The position numbers and the translations under genes are program-made. The notes under the pieces were generated by a model, which did not search any database, was not told the DNA's origin, and saw only the letters and a list, made by a program, of their open reading frames with translations. 64,000 nt of DNA from Pseudomonas reinekei (GTDB lineage: Bacteria > Pseudomonadota > Gammaproteobacteria > Pseudomonadales > Pseudomonadaceae). Where the stretch lies: the NCBI RefSeq assembly GCF_001945365.1, contig NZ_MSTQ01000009.1, positions 186,001-250,000 on the forward strand, written 5' to 3'. Shown one piece after another: positions 42,727 through 50,552 of this stretch (the first letter of the stretch is position 1; each line of letters starts with the position of its first letter).

Positions 42727-43916
42727 TGCACCACTCCTTGAGTTTTCAGGCGTTCGATGTCTGCTGCCGTCAGGCCCAATTGCGCGAGGACACTGTCTGT
42801 GTGCTGGCCCAAACCGGGACCAGACCAGTTCACGCCGCCGGGGGTTTGCGAGAGTTTCGGCACGATGCCCGGCATCTTCACCGTGACGCCGCCCGGCAGT
42901 TCGGCGTTGAGCAGCATGTCCCGCGCCTGATAGTGCGGATCGGCAACGATGTCGGCCACCGAATAGATGCGCCCGGCCGGGACTTCAGCGGCTTCCAGTG
43001 CGGCCAGAACGTCGTCGATGGGCAGGCTGCTGGTCCAGTGGGTGATCGCTGCGTCGAGCAGATTGCTCTTGGCCGCACGTCCGTCGTTGTGGGCAAGCTC
43101 CGGTGCTTCGGCCAGATCAGCGCGGCCAATCACGTTCATCAGGCGGCGATAGATCGGGTCGCTGTTGCCGGCGATCACCACATAGGCGCCATCAGCCGTG
43201 AGGTACGTGTTGGAAGGCGCGATGCCCGGCAAGGCACCGCCGCTGCGTTCGCGCACATGGCCGAGCATGTCGTATTCGGGCACCAGGCTTTCCATGACGT
43301 TGAACACGCTTTCGGCCAATGACACATCGACGATTTGCCCACCGCCCTGCCCGGTCTTGACCCGCAGCAGCGACATCAGCGCACCGATCACCGCGTGCAG
43401 CGAAGCCAGGGAATCGCCGAGGCTGACGCCCACCCGCGCCGGCGGTGAACCCGGGGTGCCGGTGGTGTAGCGAATCCCGCCCATGGCCTCGCCGATGGCG
43501 CCGAAGCCGGGACGGTCGCGGTACGGGCCGGTCTGGCCATAGCCGGAAATCCGCACCAGGGTCAGGTTGGGGTTGAGGGCATGCAGCACATCCCAGCCGA
43601 GGCCGAGTTTTTCCAGCGCGCCAGGGCGCAGGTTTTCGATCAGCACGTCGGCGCTGGTCGCCAGTTGCTTGACCAGTTCGATGCCTTCGGGGGATTTGAG
43701 GTTCAACGCCAGGGATTTTTTGTTGCGTGATTGCAAGTACCACCACAGCGAAGTGCCTTCGTGCAGCTTGCGCCATTTGCGCAGGGGATCACCCTGGCCC
43801 ATGGCTTCGATCTTGATCACTTCGGCGCCGAACTCGGCGAGCATGCGCGCGGCGAACGGCGCGGCGATCAGCGTGCCGATCTCGATCACTTTGATTGCAC
43901 TCAAGGGGGCAGTCAT
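42723..43916 (-). CDS. Class III CoA-transferase (CaiB/BaiF family)
   Basis: The 397-residue enzyme moves CoA between carboxylic acids. Recognised are the family opening IKVIEIGTLIAAPFAARMLAEFGAEVIKIE, the segment RNKKSLALNLKSPEG (about 64) and the active-site Asp in GVSLGDSLASL (about 170). It shares a four-base overlap with the HMG-CoA lyase-like gene, and a LysR operator lies before it. A dicarboxylate or hydroxy acid such as 3-hydroxy-3-methylglutarate is a plausible substrate, as human SUGCT, also class III, acts on it. Confidence 0.87.
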   Translation of the reverse strand: MTAPLSAIKVIEIGTLIAAPFAARMLAEFGAEVIKIEAMGQGDPLRKWRKLHEGTSLWWYLQSRNKKSLALNLKSPEGIELVKQLATSADVLIENLRPGALEKLGLGWDVLHALNPNLTLVRISGYGQTGPYRDRPGFGAIGEAMGGIRYTTGTPGSPPARVGVSLGDSLASLHAVIGALMSLLRVKTGQGGGQIVDVSLAESVFNVMESLVPEYDMLGHVRERSGGALPGIAPSNTYLTADGAYVVIAGNSDPIYRRLMNVIGRADLAEAPELAHNDGRAAKSNLLDAAITHWTSSLPIDDVLAALEAAEVPAGRIYSVADIVADPHYQARDMLLNAELPGGVTVKMPGIVPKLSQTPGGVNWSGPGLGQHTDSVLAQLGLTAADIERLKTQGVVQ

Positions 43917-43999
43917 CGCGGGGGACCTCTAGTTGTTCTTGGAATTGCTGCCAAGGCTAGAGGACCGGGGACAAAGGAATCCAACCTTCAGTGGGCAAC

Positions 44000-44024
44000 G
44001 GGCGTTCGCGAAATGCGAACGCCC
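44000..44024. promoter_or_regulatory. LysR-type operator before the CoA-transferase gene
   Basis: GGGCGTTCGC-GAAAT-GCGAACGCCC is a perfect ten-base inverted repeat around a five-base centre and contains the LTTR T-N11-A core inside TTCGC...GCGAA. It stands about 85 bases before the CoA-transferase ATG and just beyond the LysR gene's end. Confidence 0.7.
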
Positions 44025-44050
44025 GGGAAATATTCGTGACCTCCTGGCCG

Positions 44051-44132
44051 TCATCGCTAGCAGGCTAGCTCCCACAGGGGATTTGTGTGTGCCGAGTATC
44101 CAGTGTGGCAGCTAGCCTGCTAGCGAAGGGGC
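44051..44132. repeat. REP doublet (GCTAGCAGGCTAGCTCCCACAG type)
   Basis: Inverted REP copies with CTAGC in place of CGAGC are placed between the LysR gene and its operator. The same subtype recurs with small changes at 49.28-49.37 kb. Confidence 0.9.
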
Positions 44133-44154
44133 TCGACCATTCAGCCGAGAGTTG

Positions 44155-45063
44155 TCAGGCCGTTCCACGCAAATGCTCAAACAACATCCGGCTCACTGGC
44201 GACAGCAACGCCTCATTACGCACCACCACGATCAAGGCGCGATCCGACCAGTCGTCGCTGAGCGGCACCGCCGTCAGTCCCAGTGCCCGACCAAACAATT
44301 CATAGGCCCGCTGCGGCAGGACGCCGATGCCCATGTTGGCCTGGACCATGCGGCACATGGCATCGAAGCCCGGCACATGAATACGCACCCGCAGCACCTT
44401 GCCGGCCTCGCGCGCGGCGGCGTGGGTGCGCATGTTGATCGAGCTGGCGGCGTGCAGGCCGACGTAATCGCTGTCCAGGGTATCGGCGAAGGCGACGCTT
44501 GAACGGTTGGCCAGCGGATGATGCGGCGGCATCAGCACCACCAGTTTGTCCGGACGGTACAACACGCTGTGCAGGCCTTTGATGTCGCTGTCGATGGAAC
44601 AGATGCCGAGGTCAGCCACGCCATCCAGAACCCCCTGAATCACCCCGGCGCTGGGGCGTTCTTCGAGATCAGTCTTGACCTGCGGGTGACGCGCGGAAAA
44701 GTCCCGCAAGTCTTCCGGCAGAAACTGAATGATCGCTGACAGATTGGCGAGCATCCGCACATAGCCGCGCACCCCGTGACTGTGCTCGCCCAGTTCCAGC
44801 CCCATTTTCTCGACGTTGAACAGCATTTGCCGCGCATGATGCAGCAAGGTTTCGCCGGCCGGCGTCAGCGTCATGCCTTTGGCCTGACGCACGAAGAGGC
44901 TGATGCCCAGCGCCTCTTCCAGCTCCATCAAACGCTTGCTCGCCGCCGACACGGCAATCGCTTCGCGCGAGGCGGCACGGGTCAGCGTGCCCTCTTCGTG
45001 CACGGCGACAAACAGTTGCAGGGTGATCAGGTCGAGGCGGCGGATCAGGCTTTTTTGCAGCAT
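44155..45063 (-). CDS. LysR-family regulator of the CoA-transferase/lyase/MFS genes
   Basis: The 302-residue regulator has the helix-turn-helix in TRAASREAIAVSAASKRLMELEEAL (about 28-52) and an effector domain. It lies upstream on the same strand as the CoA-transferase operon. The operator beside its stop codon makes that operon its likely target. Its start codon is 147 bases from the divergent DUF4917 gene. Confidence 0.88.
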   Translation of the reverse strand: MLQKSLIRRLDLITLQLFVAVHEEGTLTRAASREAIAVSAASKRLMELEEALGISLFVRQAKGMTLTPAGETLLHHARQMLFNVEKMGLELGEHSHGVRGYVRMLANLSAIIQFLPEDLRDFSARHPQVKTDLEERPSAGVIQGVLDGVADLGICSIDSDIKGLHSVLYRPDKLVVLMPPHHPLANRSSVAFADTLDSDYVGLHAASSINMRTHAAAREAGKVLRVRIHVPGFDAMCRMVQANMGIGVLPQRAYELFGRALGLTAVPLSDDWSDRALIVVVRNEALLSPVSRMLFEHLRGTA

Positions 45064-45210
45064 CAGGGACTCGGTGATGTTGGCTCGGACGATGTCGCAG
45101 CATAACGTTCTTCGCCCGGGCTGTGCCCGGTGAGAACACGCTGGCTCTGCGCCCGGTCGTGATAAAGTCGCCGCCCATCACCCTTTCTTTGCCGTGAGTC
45201 GAACAACGCA

Positions 45211-46230
45211 ATGACCGATTTCCAGGATGTCGATGCCCAACTTGAAGACTGGAACGCCCTGCGCAAGAGCGCTGCGTTCGGCGGCCTGCTGGTGGGCAAT
45301 GGCGCCAGCCGCGCGGTGTGGGACGATTTCGGCTACGACTCGCTGTTTGAAAACGCCCGCACTGTTGAAGAAAAACCCCTGAGCCCCTCCGAGCTGAGCG
45401 TGTTCGATGCGATGCAGAGCCGCAGTTTCGAGCAGGTGCTGAGCGCGCTGAAAACCACCAGCCGGGTCAACAAGGCGCTGGCCGTGAGTTCCGCCGCGCC
45501 GCGCAACCGCTACTACGCGATCAAGGAAGCGCTGATCAACACCGTGCATGCGGTGCACATTCCATGGCGACTGGTGGTGCCGTCGACGCTGGCGACCATC
45601 AATCAGGAATTGAGCACCTATCGCACGGTGTTCACCACCAACTACGACCTGCTCAATTATTGGGCGGTGCAACATCAACCCGAGGCGATCACCGATCTGT
45701 TCCAGGGTGACGAACCCGCCTTCGACCTGAGCGTCACCGCCACCGATAAAACCCGTTTGCTGTACCTGCATGGCGGGCTGCACCTGGTGCGCAATCAGGA
45801 CGGTACGGCGCGCAAACTGATGTCGACCGAGGGCACGTTGCTGGGCAATTTCGCCATCAACAACACGATCAAGACCCTCGACGACGTGCCGTTGTTCGTC
45901 AACGAAGGCCCGAGTGCGGACAAGCTCAAGACCATCCGCAGTTCCGATTACCTGTCGTTCTGCTACGAGCAGCTACTCGGCCATGGCGACGGCTTGTGCA
46001 TTTTCGGGCACGCGCTGGGTGAGCAGGACAGCCACATCATCCACGCCCTGCGCCTGGCGAAACCGCAGGTGCTGGCGATCTCGATTTATCCGCGCAGCAA
46101 GGCGTTCATCCAGCATCAGAAGCGGCATTACGCGAAGGTCTTTGAGGGGACGGGTGTGGAATTGCGGTTCTTTGATTCGAAGACCCATGCGCTTGGCAGT
46201 CCAAAGCTCACCGTGCCAGTTGAGGTCTGA
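45211..46230 (+). CDS. DUF4917 protein with SIR2-like fold
   Basis: The 339-residue product shows SIR2-like signatures: LLVGNGASRAVWDDFGY (about 28; Gly-rich nucleotide loop), FTTNYDLLNYW (about 140) and LYLHGGLHL (about 182) with a possible catalytic His, then IFGHALGEQDSHI (about 266). Bacterial SIR2-like domains often deplete NAD in phage defence, but stand-alone DUF4917 has no assigned role that I know. No partner gene lies next to it; neighbours are unrelated. Confidence 0.72.
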   Translation: MTDFQDVDAQLEDWNALRKSAAFGGLLVGNGASRAVWDDFGYDSLFENARTVEEKPLSPSELSVFDAMQSRSFEQVLSALKTTSRVNKALAVSSAAPRNRYYAIKEALINTVHAVHIPWRLVVPSTLATINQELSTYRTVFTTNYDLLNYWAVQHQPEAITDLFQGDEPAFDLSVTATDKTRLLYLHGGLHLVRNQDGTARKLMSTEGTLLGNFAINNTIKTLDDVPLFVNEGPSADKLKTIRSSDYLSFCYEQLLGHGDGLCIFGHALGEQDSHIIHALRLAKPQVLAISIYPRSKAFIQHQKRHYAKVFEGTGVELRFFDSKTHALGSPKLTVPVEV

Positions 46231-46243
46231 GGCAAACACTGAA

Positions 46244-46367
46244 CCTGTGGCGAGGGAGCTTGCTCCCGCTGGGCTGCGAAGCGGCCCCTGCATTTTTTTA
46301 AGAATATGCGGGTGCCAGGATTACGACTGCTGCGCAGTCGAGCGGGAGCAAGCTCCCTCGCCACAAA
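46244..46367. repeat. REP doublet (GGCGAGGGAGCTTGCTCCC type)
   Basis: CTGTGGCGAGGGAGCTTGCTC and its inverted partner GAGCAAGCTCCCTCGCCACA enclose about 70 bases between the converging DUF4917 and XRE genes. The long spacing is unusual among the pairs in this window. Confidence 0.85.
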
Positions 46368-46379
46368 GCGCCTGACTGC

Positions 46380-46922
46380 TCATTCCTCGGCGCTGTGCAC
46401 CACCACCAGCAACTGCGCCTGCACCTCGCCCACCGAGCGGATCCGGTGCGGTTTCTGTGAGTTGAAGTGCAGCGCATCACCCCGATTGAGCAGCACGCGC
46501 TCACTGACGAAATCCACTTCCACCTGCCCTTCGTGGACGAACAGAAACTCTTCGCCCAAATGTTCCTTGAAGGTTTTGTCAGCAAACTCGCTTGGCGGAT
46601 AAATGATGAACGGCAGCAGGTTGCGCTCACTCACCTGATGGGCCAGTACGGCGTAACCCGGATTGTCGTCGCTGGCGCCCAAAGGTTGCCGCTCGTGGCT
46701 ACGCACCAGGCTGTAGCTGTCGACGCTGACGTTGTCCTCCGAGAACAATTCCTCGACCTTCACGTTCAACGCCTTGGCCAGTTTCAACGCAGCCGCAATC
46801 GATGGCGTGTTGAGCCCGCGTTCGACCTTCGACAGGTAACTCTTGGTCATGCCGGATTTTTCCGCCAGCGCCTCAAGGGTTACCCCAAGTTTTTTTCTTA
46901 ATAATTTCAAACGGATAGACAT
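46380..46922 (-). CDS. XRE-family regulator with C-terminal cupin (PuuR/SutR-like)
   Basis: The 180-residue protein has an N-terminal helix-turn-helix (about 8-60; KKLGVTLEALAEKSGMTKSYLSKVERG) and a C-terminal cupin (about 100-175, with GEEFLFVHEGQVEV). Such regulators respond to small molecules of amino-acid or polyamine metabolism. It is divergent from the class II aldolase gene and the 110-base spacer carries a perfect palindrome it may bind. Confidence 0.88.
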   Translation of the reverse strand: MSIRLKLLRKKLGVTLEALAEKSGMTKSYLSKVERGLNTPSIAAALKLAKALNVKVEELFSEDNVSVDSYSLVRSHERQPLGASDDNPGYAVLAHQVSERNLLPFIIYPPSEFADKTFKEHLGEEFLFVHEGQVEVDFVSERVLLNRGDALHFNSQKPHRIRSVGEVQAQLLVVVHSAEE

Positions 46923-46968
46923 GTGGAGCGATTAATCCATCAAGGAGGTGACGAATTGTCCTTGCTCA

Positions 46969-46983
46969 TGACACAAAGTGTCA
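46969..46983. promoter_or_regulatory. Operator palindrome TGACACAAAGTGTCA
   Basis: A perfect six-base inverted repeat around AAA in the XRE/aldolase divergent spacer. The GTGTCAT half recurs on the same strand about 20 bases further, next to ATGACTC, so a second weaker site is likely (near 46996-47014). Confidence 0.65.
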
Positions 46984-47033
46984 TATAGCATCTTTCGTGT
47001 CATCTGCATGACTCAGCCAAAGAGGACACCGAT

Positions 47034-47816
47034 ATGGCCAAGACATTAGCACTGCCCAAAGATCAACTGGTCAAGCAAGCGCTCAGCCAGATGCAAAACA
47101 CCCTGGCGGATAATACGTGGACCGACCGGCAAAAGCTGGCCCTGACCTGCCGTATTCTGTTCGAGAATGGCCATGACTCGGGTCTGGCCGGGCAAATCAC
47201 CGCCCGCGGCCCGCAACCTGGCACTTACTACACTCAGCAACTGGGCCTGGGTTTCGACGAAATCACCGCGAGCAATCTGCTACTGGTCAACGAAGACCTG
47301 GAAGTGCTCGAAGGCCACGGCATGCCCAACCCGGCCAATCGTTTTCACAGCTGGGTGTACCGCGCCCGGCCGGATGTGAACTGCATCATTCACACCCACC
47401 CGACCCATGTCGCCGCGTTGTCGATGCTGGAAGTACCGCTGCAGATTTCCCACATGGACCTCTGCCCGCTCTACGAAGACTGCGCGTTTCTCGAAGGCTG
47501 GCCCGGTGTGCCAGTCGGCAACGAAGAAGGCGAATTGATCGCCGGTGCACTGGGCGACAAACGGGCGATCCTGCTTTCCCACCACGGCCAGTTGTCCACC
47601 GGCACCACCATCGAGGAGGCTTGTGTGATCGCGCAGTTGATCGAACGCGCAGCCAAGTTGCAGTTGCTGGCGATGAGCGCCGGGACCATCAAGCCGATCA
47701 TCCCGGAGCTTGGCCGAGAAGCCCACGACTGGATTGCCAGGCCGAAACGCCACGCCGCCGCTTTCAACTATTACGCCCGACAGAATCTGCGCCGACACGC
47801 CGATTGCCTGAACTGA
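47034..47816 (+). CDS. Class II aldolase/adducin family protein
   Basis: The 260-residue protein has the zinc-site pattern of class II aldolases: conserved HTHPTHVAALSML (about 118) and a later His (LLSHHGQLSTG, about 182) with Glu near FHSWVYR. Members act on fuculose-phosphate-like or decarboxylate 2-oxo acids; substrate unknown. The DapA-family lyase follows 30 bases later, so the two probably serve one pathway under the divergent XRE regulator. Confidence 0.85.
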   Translation: MAKTLALPKDQLVKQALSQMQNTLADNTWTDRQKLALTCRILFENGHDSGLAGQITARGPQPGTYYTQQLGLGFDEITASNLLLVNEDLEVLEGHGMPNPANRFHSWVYRARPDVNCIIHTHPTHVAALSMLEVPLQISHMDLCPLYEDCAFLEGWPGVPVGNEEGELIAGALGDKRAILLSHHGQLSTGTTIEEACVIAQLIERAAKLQLLAMSAGTIKPIIPELGREAHDWIARPKRHAAAFNYYARQNLRRHADCLN

Positions 47817-47846
47817 CCCCTGACCTTTTTTGTACGGAGAAACACC

Positions 47847-48734
47847 ATGTCCAGCGCAACCATTCACGGCATCATCGGCTACACCATCACCCCGTTTACC
47901 GCCAACGGCGAAGGCGTTGATCTTGACGCGCTCGGGCGTTCCATCGACCGCTTGATCGACGGCGGCGTGCATGCCATCGCGCCACTGGGCAGCACCGGCG
48001 AAGGCGCTTACCTCAGTGATGCGGAGTGGGACCAGGTCGCCGAGTTCAGCATCAGCCATGTGGCCAAACGCGTGCCGACCATCGTCAGCGTGTCCGACCT
48101 GACCACCGCCAAAGCAGTGCGCCGCGCACGTTTCGCCGAAGCCCGCGGTGCTGACGTGGTGATGGTGCTGCCGACGTCCTACTGGAAGCTCAGCGAAGCG
48201 GAAATCCTCGCCCACTACCGCGCCATCGGCGACAGCATCGGCGTGCCGATCATGCTCTACAACAACCCGGCCACCAGCGGCACCGACATGTCGGTGGACC
48301 TGATTCTGCGCATCGTCAACGGCGTGGAAAACGTGACCATGGTCAAAGAGAGCACCGGCGACATTCAGCGCATGCATCAACTGCAACGCCTGGGCGAGGG
48401 CCAGGTGCCGTTCTACAACGGCTGCAACCCGCTGGCGCTGGAAGCGTTCGCGGCCGGGGCCAAAGGCTGGTGCACGGCGGCGCCCAACCTGATCGCGCAG
48501 CTCAATCTGGATTTGTACGAAGCAGTGCTGGCCAATGATCTGGGCAAGGCGCGCGAGCTGTTCTATCGCCAATTGCCATTGCTGGACTTCATCCTCAAGG
48601 ATGGCTTGCCGGCGACGATCAAGGCGGGCTTGCGAGCGACCGATCTGGAAGTCGGAAATCCGCGGCTGCCGGTGTTCCCGCTGAGCGAGGCCGGTTGTGA
48701 ACAACTGCAAGGGTTGCTCAAAGCCCTACGTTGA
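47847..48734 (+). CDS. Dihydrodipicolinate synthase/N-acetylneuraminate lyase family protein
   Basis: The 295-residue TIM barrel has the family signatures GSTGEGAYLS (about 48), the active Tyr in MLYNNPATSG (about 137) and Schiff-base Lys in TMVKESTGD (about 166). It is therefore a pyruvate- or oxo-acid-dependent lyase or dehydratase, not necessarily DapA, whose normal gene would lie elsewhere. Clear ribosome site GGAGA before the ATG. Coupling with the class II aldolase is unusual and no substrate can be named. Confidence 0.85.
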   Translation: MSSATIHGIIGYTITPFTANGEGVDLDALGRSIDRLIDGGVHAIAPLGSTGEGAYLSDAEWDQVAEFSISHVAKRVPTIVSVSDLTTAKAVRRARFAEARGADVVMVLPTSYWKLSEAEILAHYRAIGDSIGVPIMLYNNPATSGTDMSVDLILRIVNGVENVTMVKESTGDIQRMHQLQRLGEGQVPFYNGCNPLALEAFAAGAKGWCTAAPNLIAQLNLDLYEAVLANDLGKARELFYRQLPLLDFILKDGLPATIKAGLRATDLEVGNPRLPVFPLSEAGCEQLQGLLKALR

Positions 48735-48758
48735 TCTGCCACCCTGCACAGCCCTTTT

Positions 48759-48849
48759 GCAGGAGCTGGCTTGCCAGCGATAGCGTCATGTCAGATGACA
48801 TCATCGTTGGATGTGCCGGCCCCATCGCTGGCAAGCCAGCTCCCACAGG
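48759..48849. repeat. REP doublet (GGCTTGCCAGCGAT type)
   Basis: CAGGAGCTGGCTTGCCAGCGAT and the inverted CATCGCTGGCAAGCCAGCTCCC lie between convergent lyase and YegP genes. This is the intergenic counterpart of the copy found inside the carboxylase gene. Confidence 0.9.
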
Positions 48850-48863
48850 GGATGTGTCGGGGT

Positions 48864-49208
48864 TCAAAGCACCGGCAAGGTCTTGTCCTTGATCACCTTG
48901 CTCGGGCCGTTGGCCTTTACGCTGGCGATGCCTTTCTCCATCGCGGCGTCGGAGGAATACGATTCACTGCTGCCGATGATCTCGTGATTGCCGGCCTTGA
49001 GATTGAAATAAGGATGGCCATCCTTGGTGGTTTTCTTTTCGTAGCGCTCATCCAGCGGGCTATTGGCCTGGACCGACGCGATGCCTTTGTCGGCTGCGGC
49101 GCGGGTGGTGTACAGCTCGCTGGTCAGAATGGTTTCGGCGTTCGCCGCTTTCAATACAAACCGGAATTGACCGGTGCTGCTTTTACTCACTTCGTACCAT
49201 CCGGACAT
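48864..49208 (-). CDS. YegP family protein, two DUF1508 repeats
   Basis: The 114-residue protein holds two tandem copies of the DUF1508 unit (GQFRFVLKAANAETILTSE and HPYFNLKAGNHEIIGSSE). ATG 49208 has AAGGAG upstream; the longer frame runs into a REP. E. coli YegP has the same length and structure and an unknown role. Confidence 0.9.
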   Translation of the reverse strand: MSGWYEVSKSSTGQFRFVLKAANAETILTSELYTTRAAADKGIASVQANSPLDERYEKKTTKDGHPYFNLKAGNHEIIGSSESYSSDAAMEKGIASVKANGPSKVIKDKTLPVL

Positions 49209-49280
49209 GCTGTTTCTCCTTGGCGATTGAGAGGTTGCGCGCTTCAGAGTAAAGACCAGCCTGCTGTTTCTGTCGCCTGT

Positions 49281-49369
49281 GTGGGCCCTATCGCTAGCAG
49301 GCTGGCTCCCACATTGGACTGATGTACACAAATCCACTGTGGGAGCCAGCCTGCTGGCGATGGGGCCTG
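49281..49369. repeat. REP doublet (CTAGCAGGCTGGCTCCC type)
   Basis: Two inverted copies with CTGGC/GCTGGC cores lie between YegP and the ribbon-helix-helix gene, ending 16 bases before the latter's stop. The left arm carries TCGCTAGCAGG and the right CTGGCGATGG, showing one-base divergence. Confidence 0.88.
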
Positions 49370-49384
49370 TAAGTACGCTGAAAC

Positions 49385-49690
49385 CTAATTGACTGAACGC
49401 TTCACCACCGACAACTCCGGAGCAGCCACCCGTCGCTGACTCAAATAGCGCGTACAACTCACCCGCAAGAACGAGGCGAAGTTCACCACCTCGCCGCGGT
49501 AGTCCATCACCTCTTCATACAGCTTGGCGATCAACTGATTGGTGGTCATGCCGTCGACCTCCGCGATTTCGCTGAGGATGTTCCAGAACTGGTTCTCCAG
49601 GCGCAGGGTGGTCACCACCCCGCAGATGCGCAGCGAGCGGGAACGCGATTCGTAGAGAATCGGGTCAGCCTTGACGTAGAGCTCGCACAT
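49385..49690 (-). CDS. Ribbon-helix-helix domain protein (RHH_4 type)
   Basis: The 101-residue protein has a predicted RHH region (about 15-65, LRICGVVTTLRLENQFWNILSEI and MTTNQLIAKLYEEV) as in PF13467 proteins. It follows the PfpI gene by 14 bases on the same strand and so probably shares its transcript. Function unknown; possibly DNA-binding. Confidence 0.72.
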   Translation of the reverse strand: MCELYVKADPILYESRSRSLRICGVVTTLRLENQFWNILSEIAEVDGMTTNQLIAKLYEEVMDYRGEVVNFASFLRVSCTRYLSQRRVAAPELSVVKRSVN

Positions 49691-49704
49691 GACAGGTTCC
49701 CTCG

Positions 49705-50286
49705 TTACAGCGTGATTTGGGTGCCCAGCAAACCGAGGAAACCGGCGAGCCAGTTCGGGTGCGCAGGCCAGGCCGGCGCCGTGGCCAGATTGCCTTGAAC
49801 ATGGCCGTCCGTCACCGGAATATCGATAAACGTACCGCCCGCCAGGCGCACTTCCGGGGCACAGGCCGGGTAAGCGCTGCACTCGCGCCCCTCGAGAATC
49901 CCCGCCGCCGCCAGCAATTGCGCGCCGTGGCACACCGCAGCAATCGGTTTGCCGGCCTTGTCGAAATCGCGTACCAGTTCCAGGACTTTTTCGTTCAGTC
50001 GCAGGTACTCCGGCGCACGACCACCCGGGATCAGCACCGCGTCGTAATCTGCTGCCTTGACCTTGGCGAAGTCGAAGTTGAGGGCGAACAGGTGACCCGG
50101 TTTTTCGCTGTAGGTCTGGTCGCCTTCGAAGTCATGGATGGCCGTGCGCACGGTCTGGCCGGCGGTTTTGTCGGGACACACCGCGTGAACGGTATGGCCG
50201 ACCATCAGCAGCGCCTGGAACGGCACCATCACTTCGTAGTCTTCGACGTAATCGCCGACCAGCATCAGGATTTTTTTAGCGGCCAT
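49705..50286 (-). CDS. DJ-1/PfpI family protein
   Basis: The 193-residue protein has the PfpI/DJ-1 fold with nucleophile Cys119 in AVCHGAQLLAA, the acidic residue near DYEVMVPFQAL, and VLIPGGRAPEYL before it. Such proteins are deglycases, chaperones or peptidases; the exact activity is not clear. A GGAGGA site precedes the start. The RHH gene lies downstream. Confidence 0.88.
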   Translation of the reverse strand: MAAKKILMLVGDYVEDYEVMVPFQALLMVGHTVHAVCPDKTAGQTVRTAIHDFEGDQTYSEKPGHLFALNFDFAKVKAADYDAVLIPGGRAPEYLRLNEKVLELVRDFDKAGKPIAAVCHGAQLLAAAGILEGRECSAYPACAPEVRLAGGTFIDIPVTDGHVQGNLATAPAWPAHPNWLAGFLGLLGTQITL

Positions 50287-50378
50287 GGGGAGGACTCCTC
50301 TGGGAAATGCTTGGGAGTATTCAAGGTAGTCCGATTCTTCAGGAGAGGGTAATAACCAGCTACTACCGTGTCATCGTT

Positions 50379-50404
50379 CTTCGCGAGCAGGCTCGCTCCC
50401 ACAG
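50379..50404. repeat. REP element, single (GCGAGCAGGCTCGCTCCC)
   Basis: One copy lies alone in the 266-base gap between the PfpI and EamA genes. Apart from this, the gap shows no gene or clear promoter. Confidence 0.85.
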
Positions 50405-50552
50405 GATTATGCATTCCAATGCAGGAACAGGCTTTTTGCGAAGGCGTCCGCAAACTGTACGGATAACTCTGCGCCTAGCTGTAACAGCGCGAACCCCACG
50501 GTTTATGGCTAGATGAAGGCACTTCCAATCACCCACAATTTCGGTCGCCATC

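Noticed and set aside
47847..48734. The DapA-family gene as the lysine-pathway dapA itself
   Set aside because: It sits with a class II aldolase and an XRE-cupin regulator, not with nlpB/bamC or purC as core dapA does in Pseudomonas.
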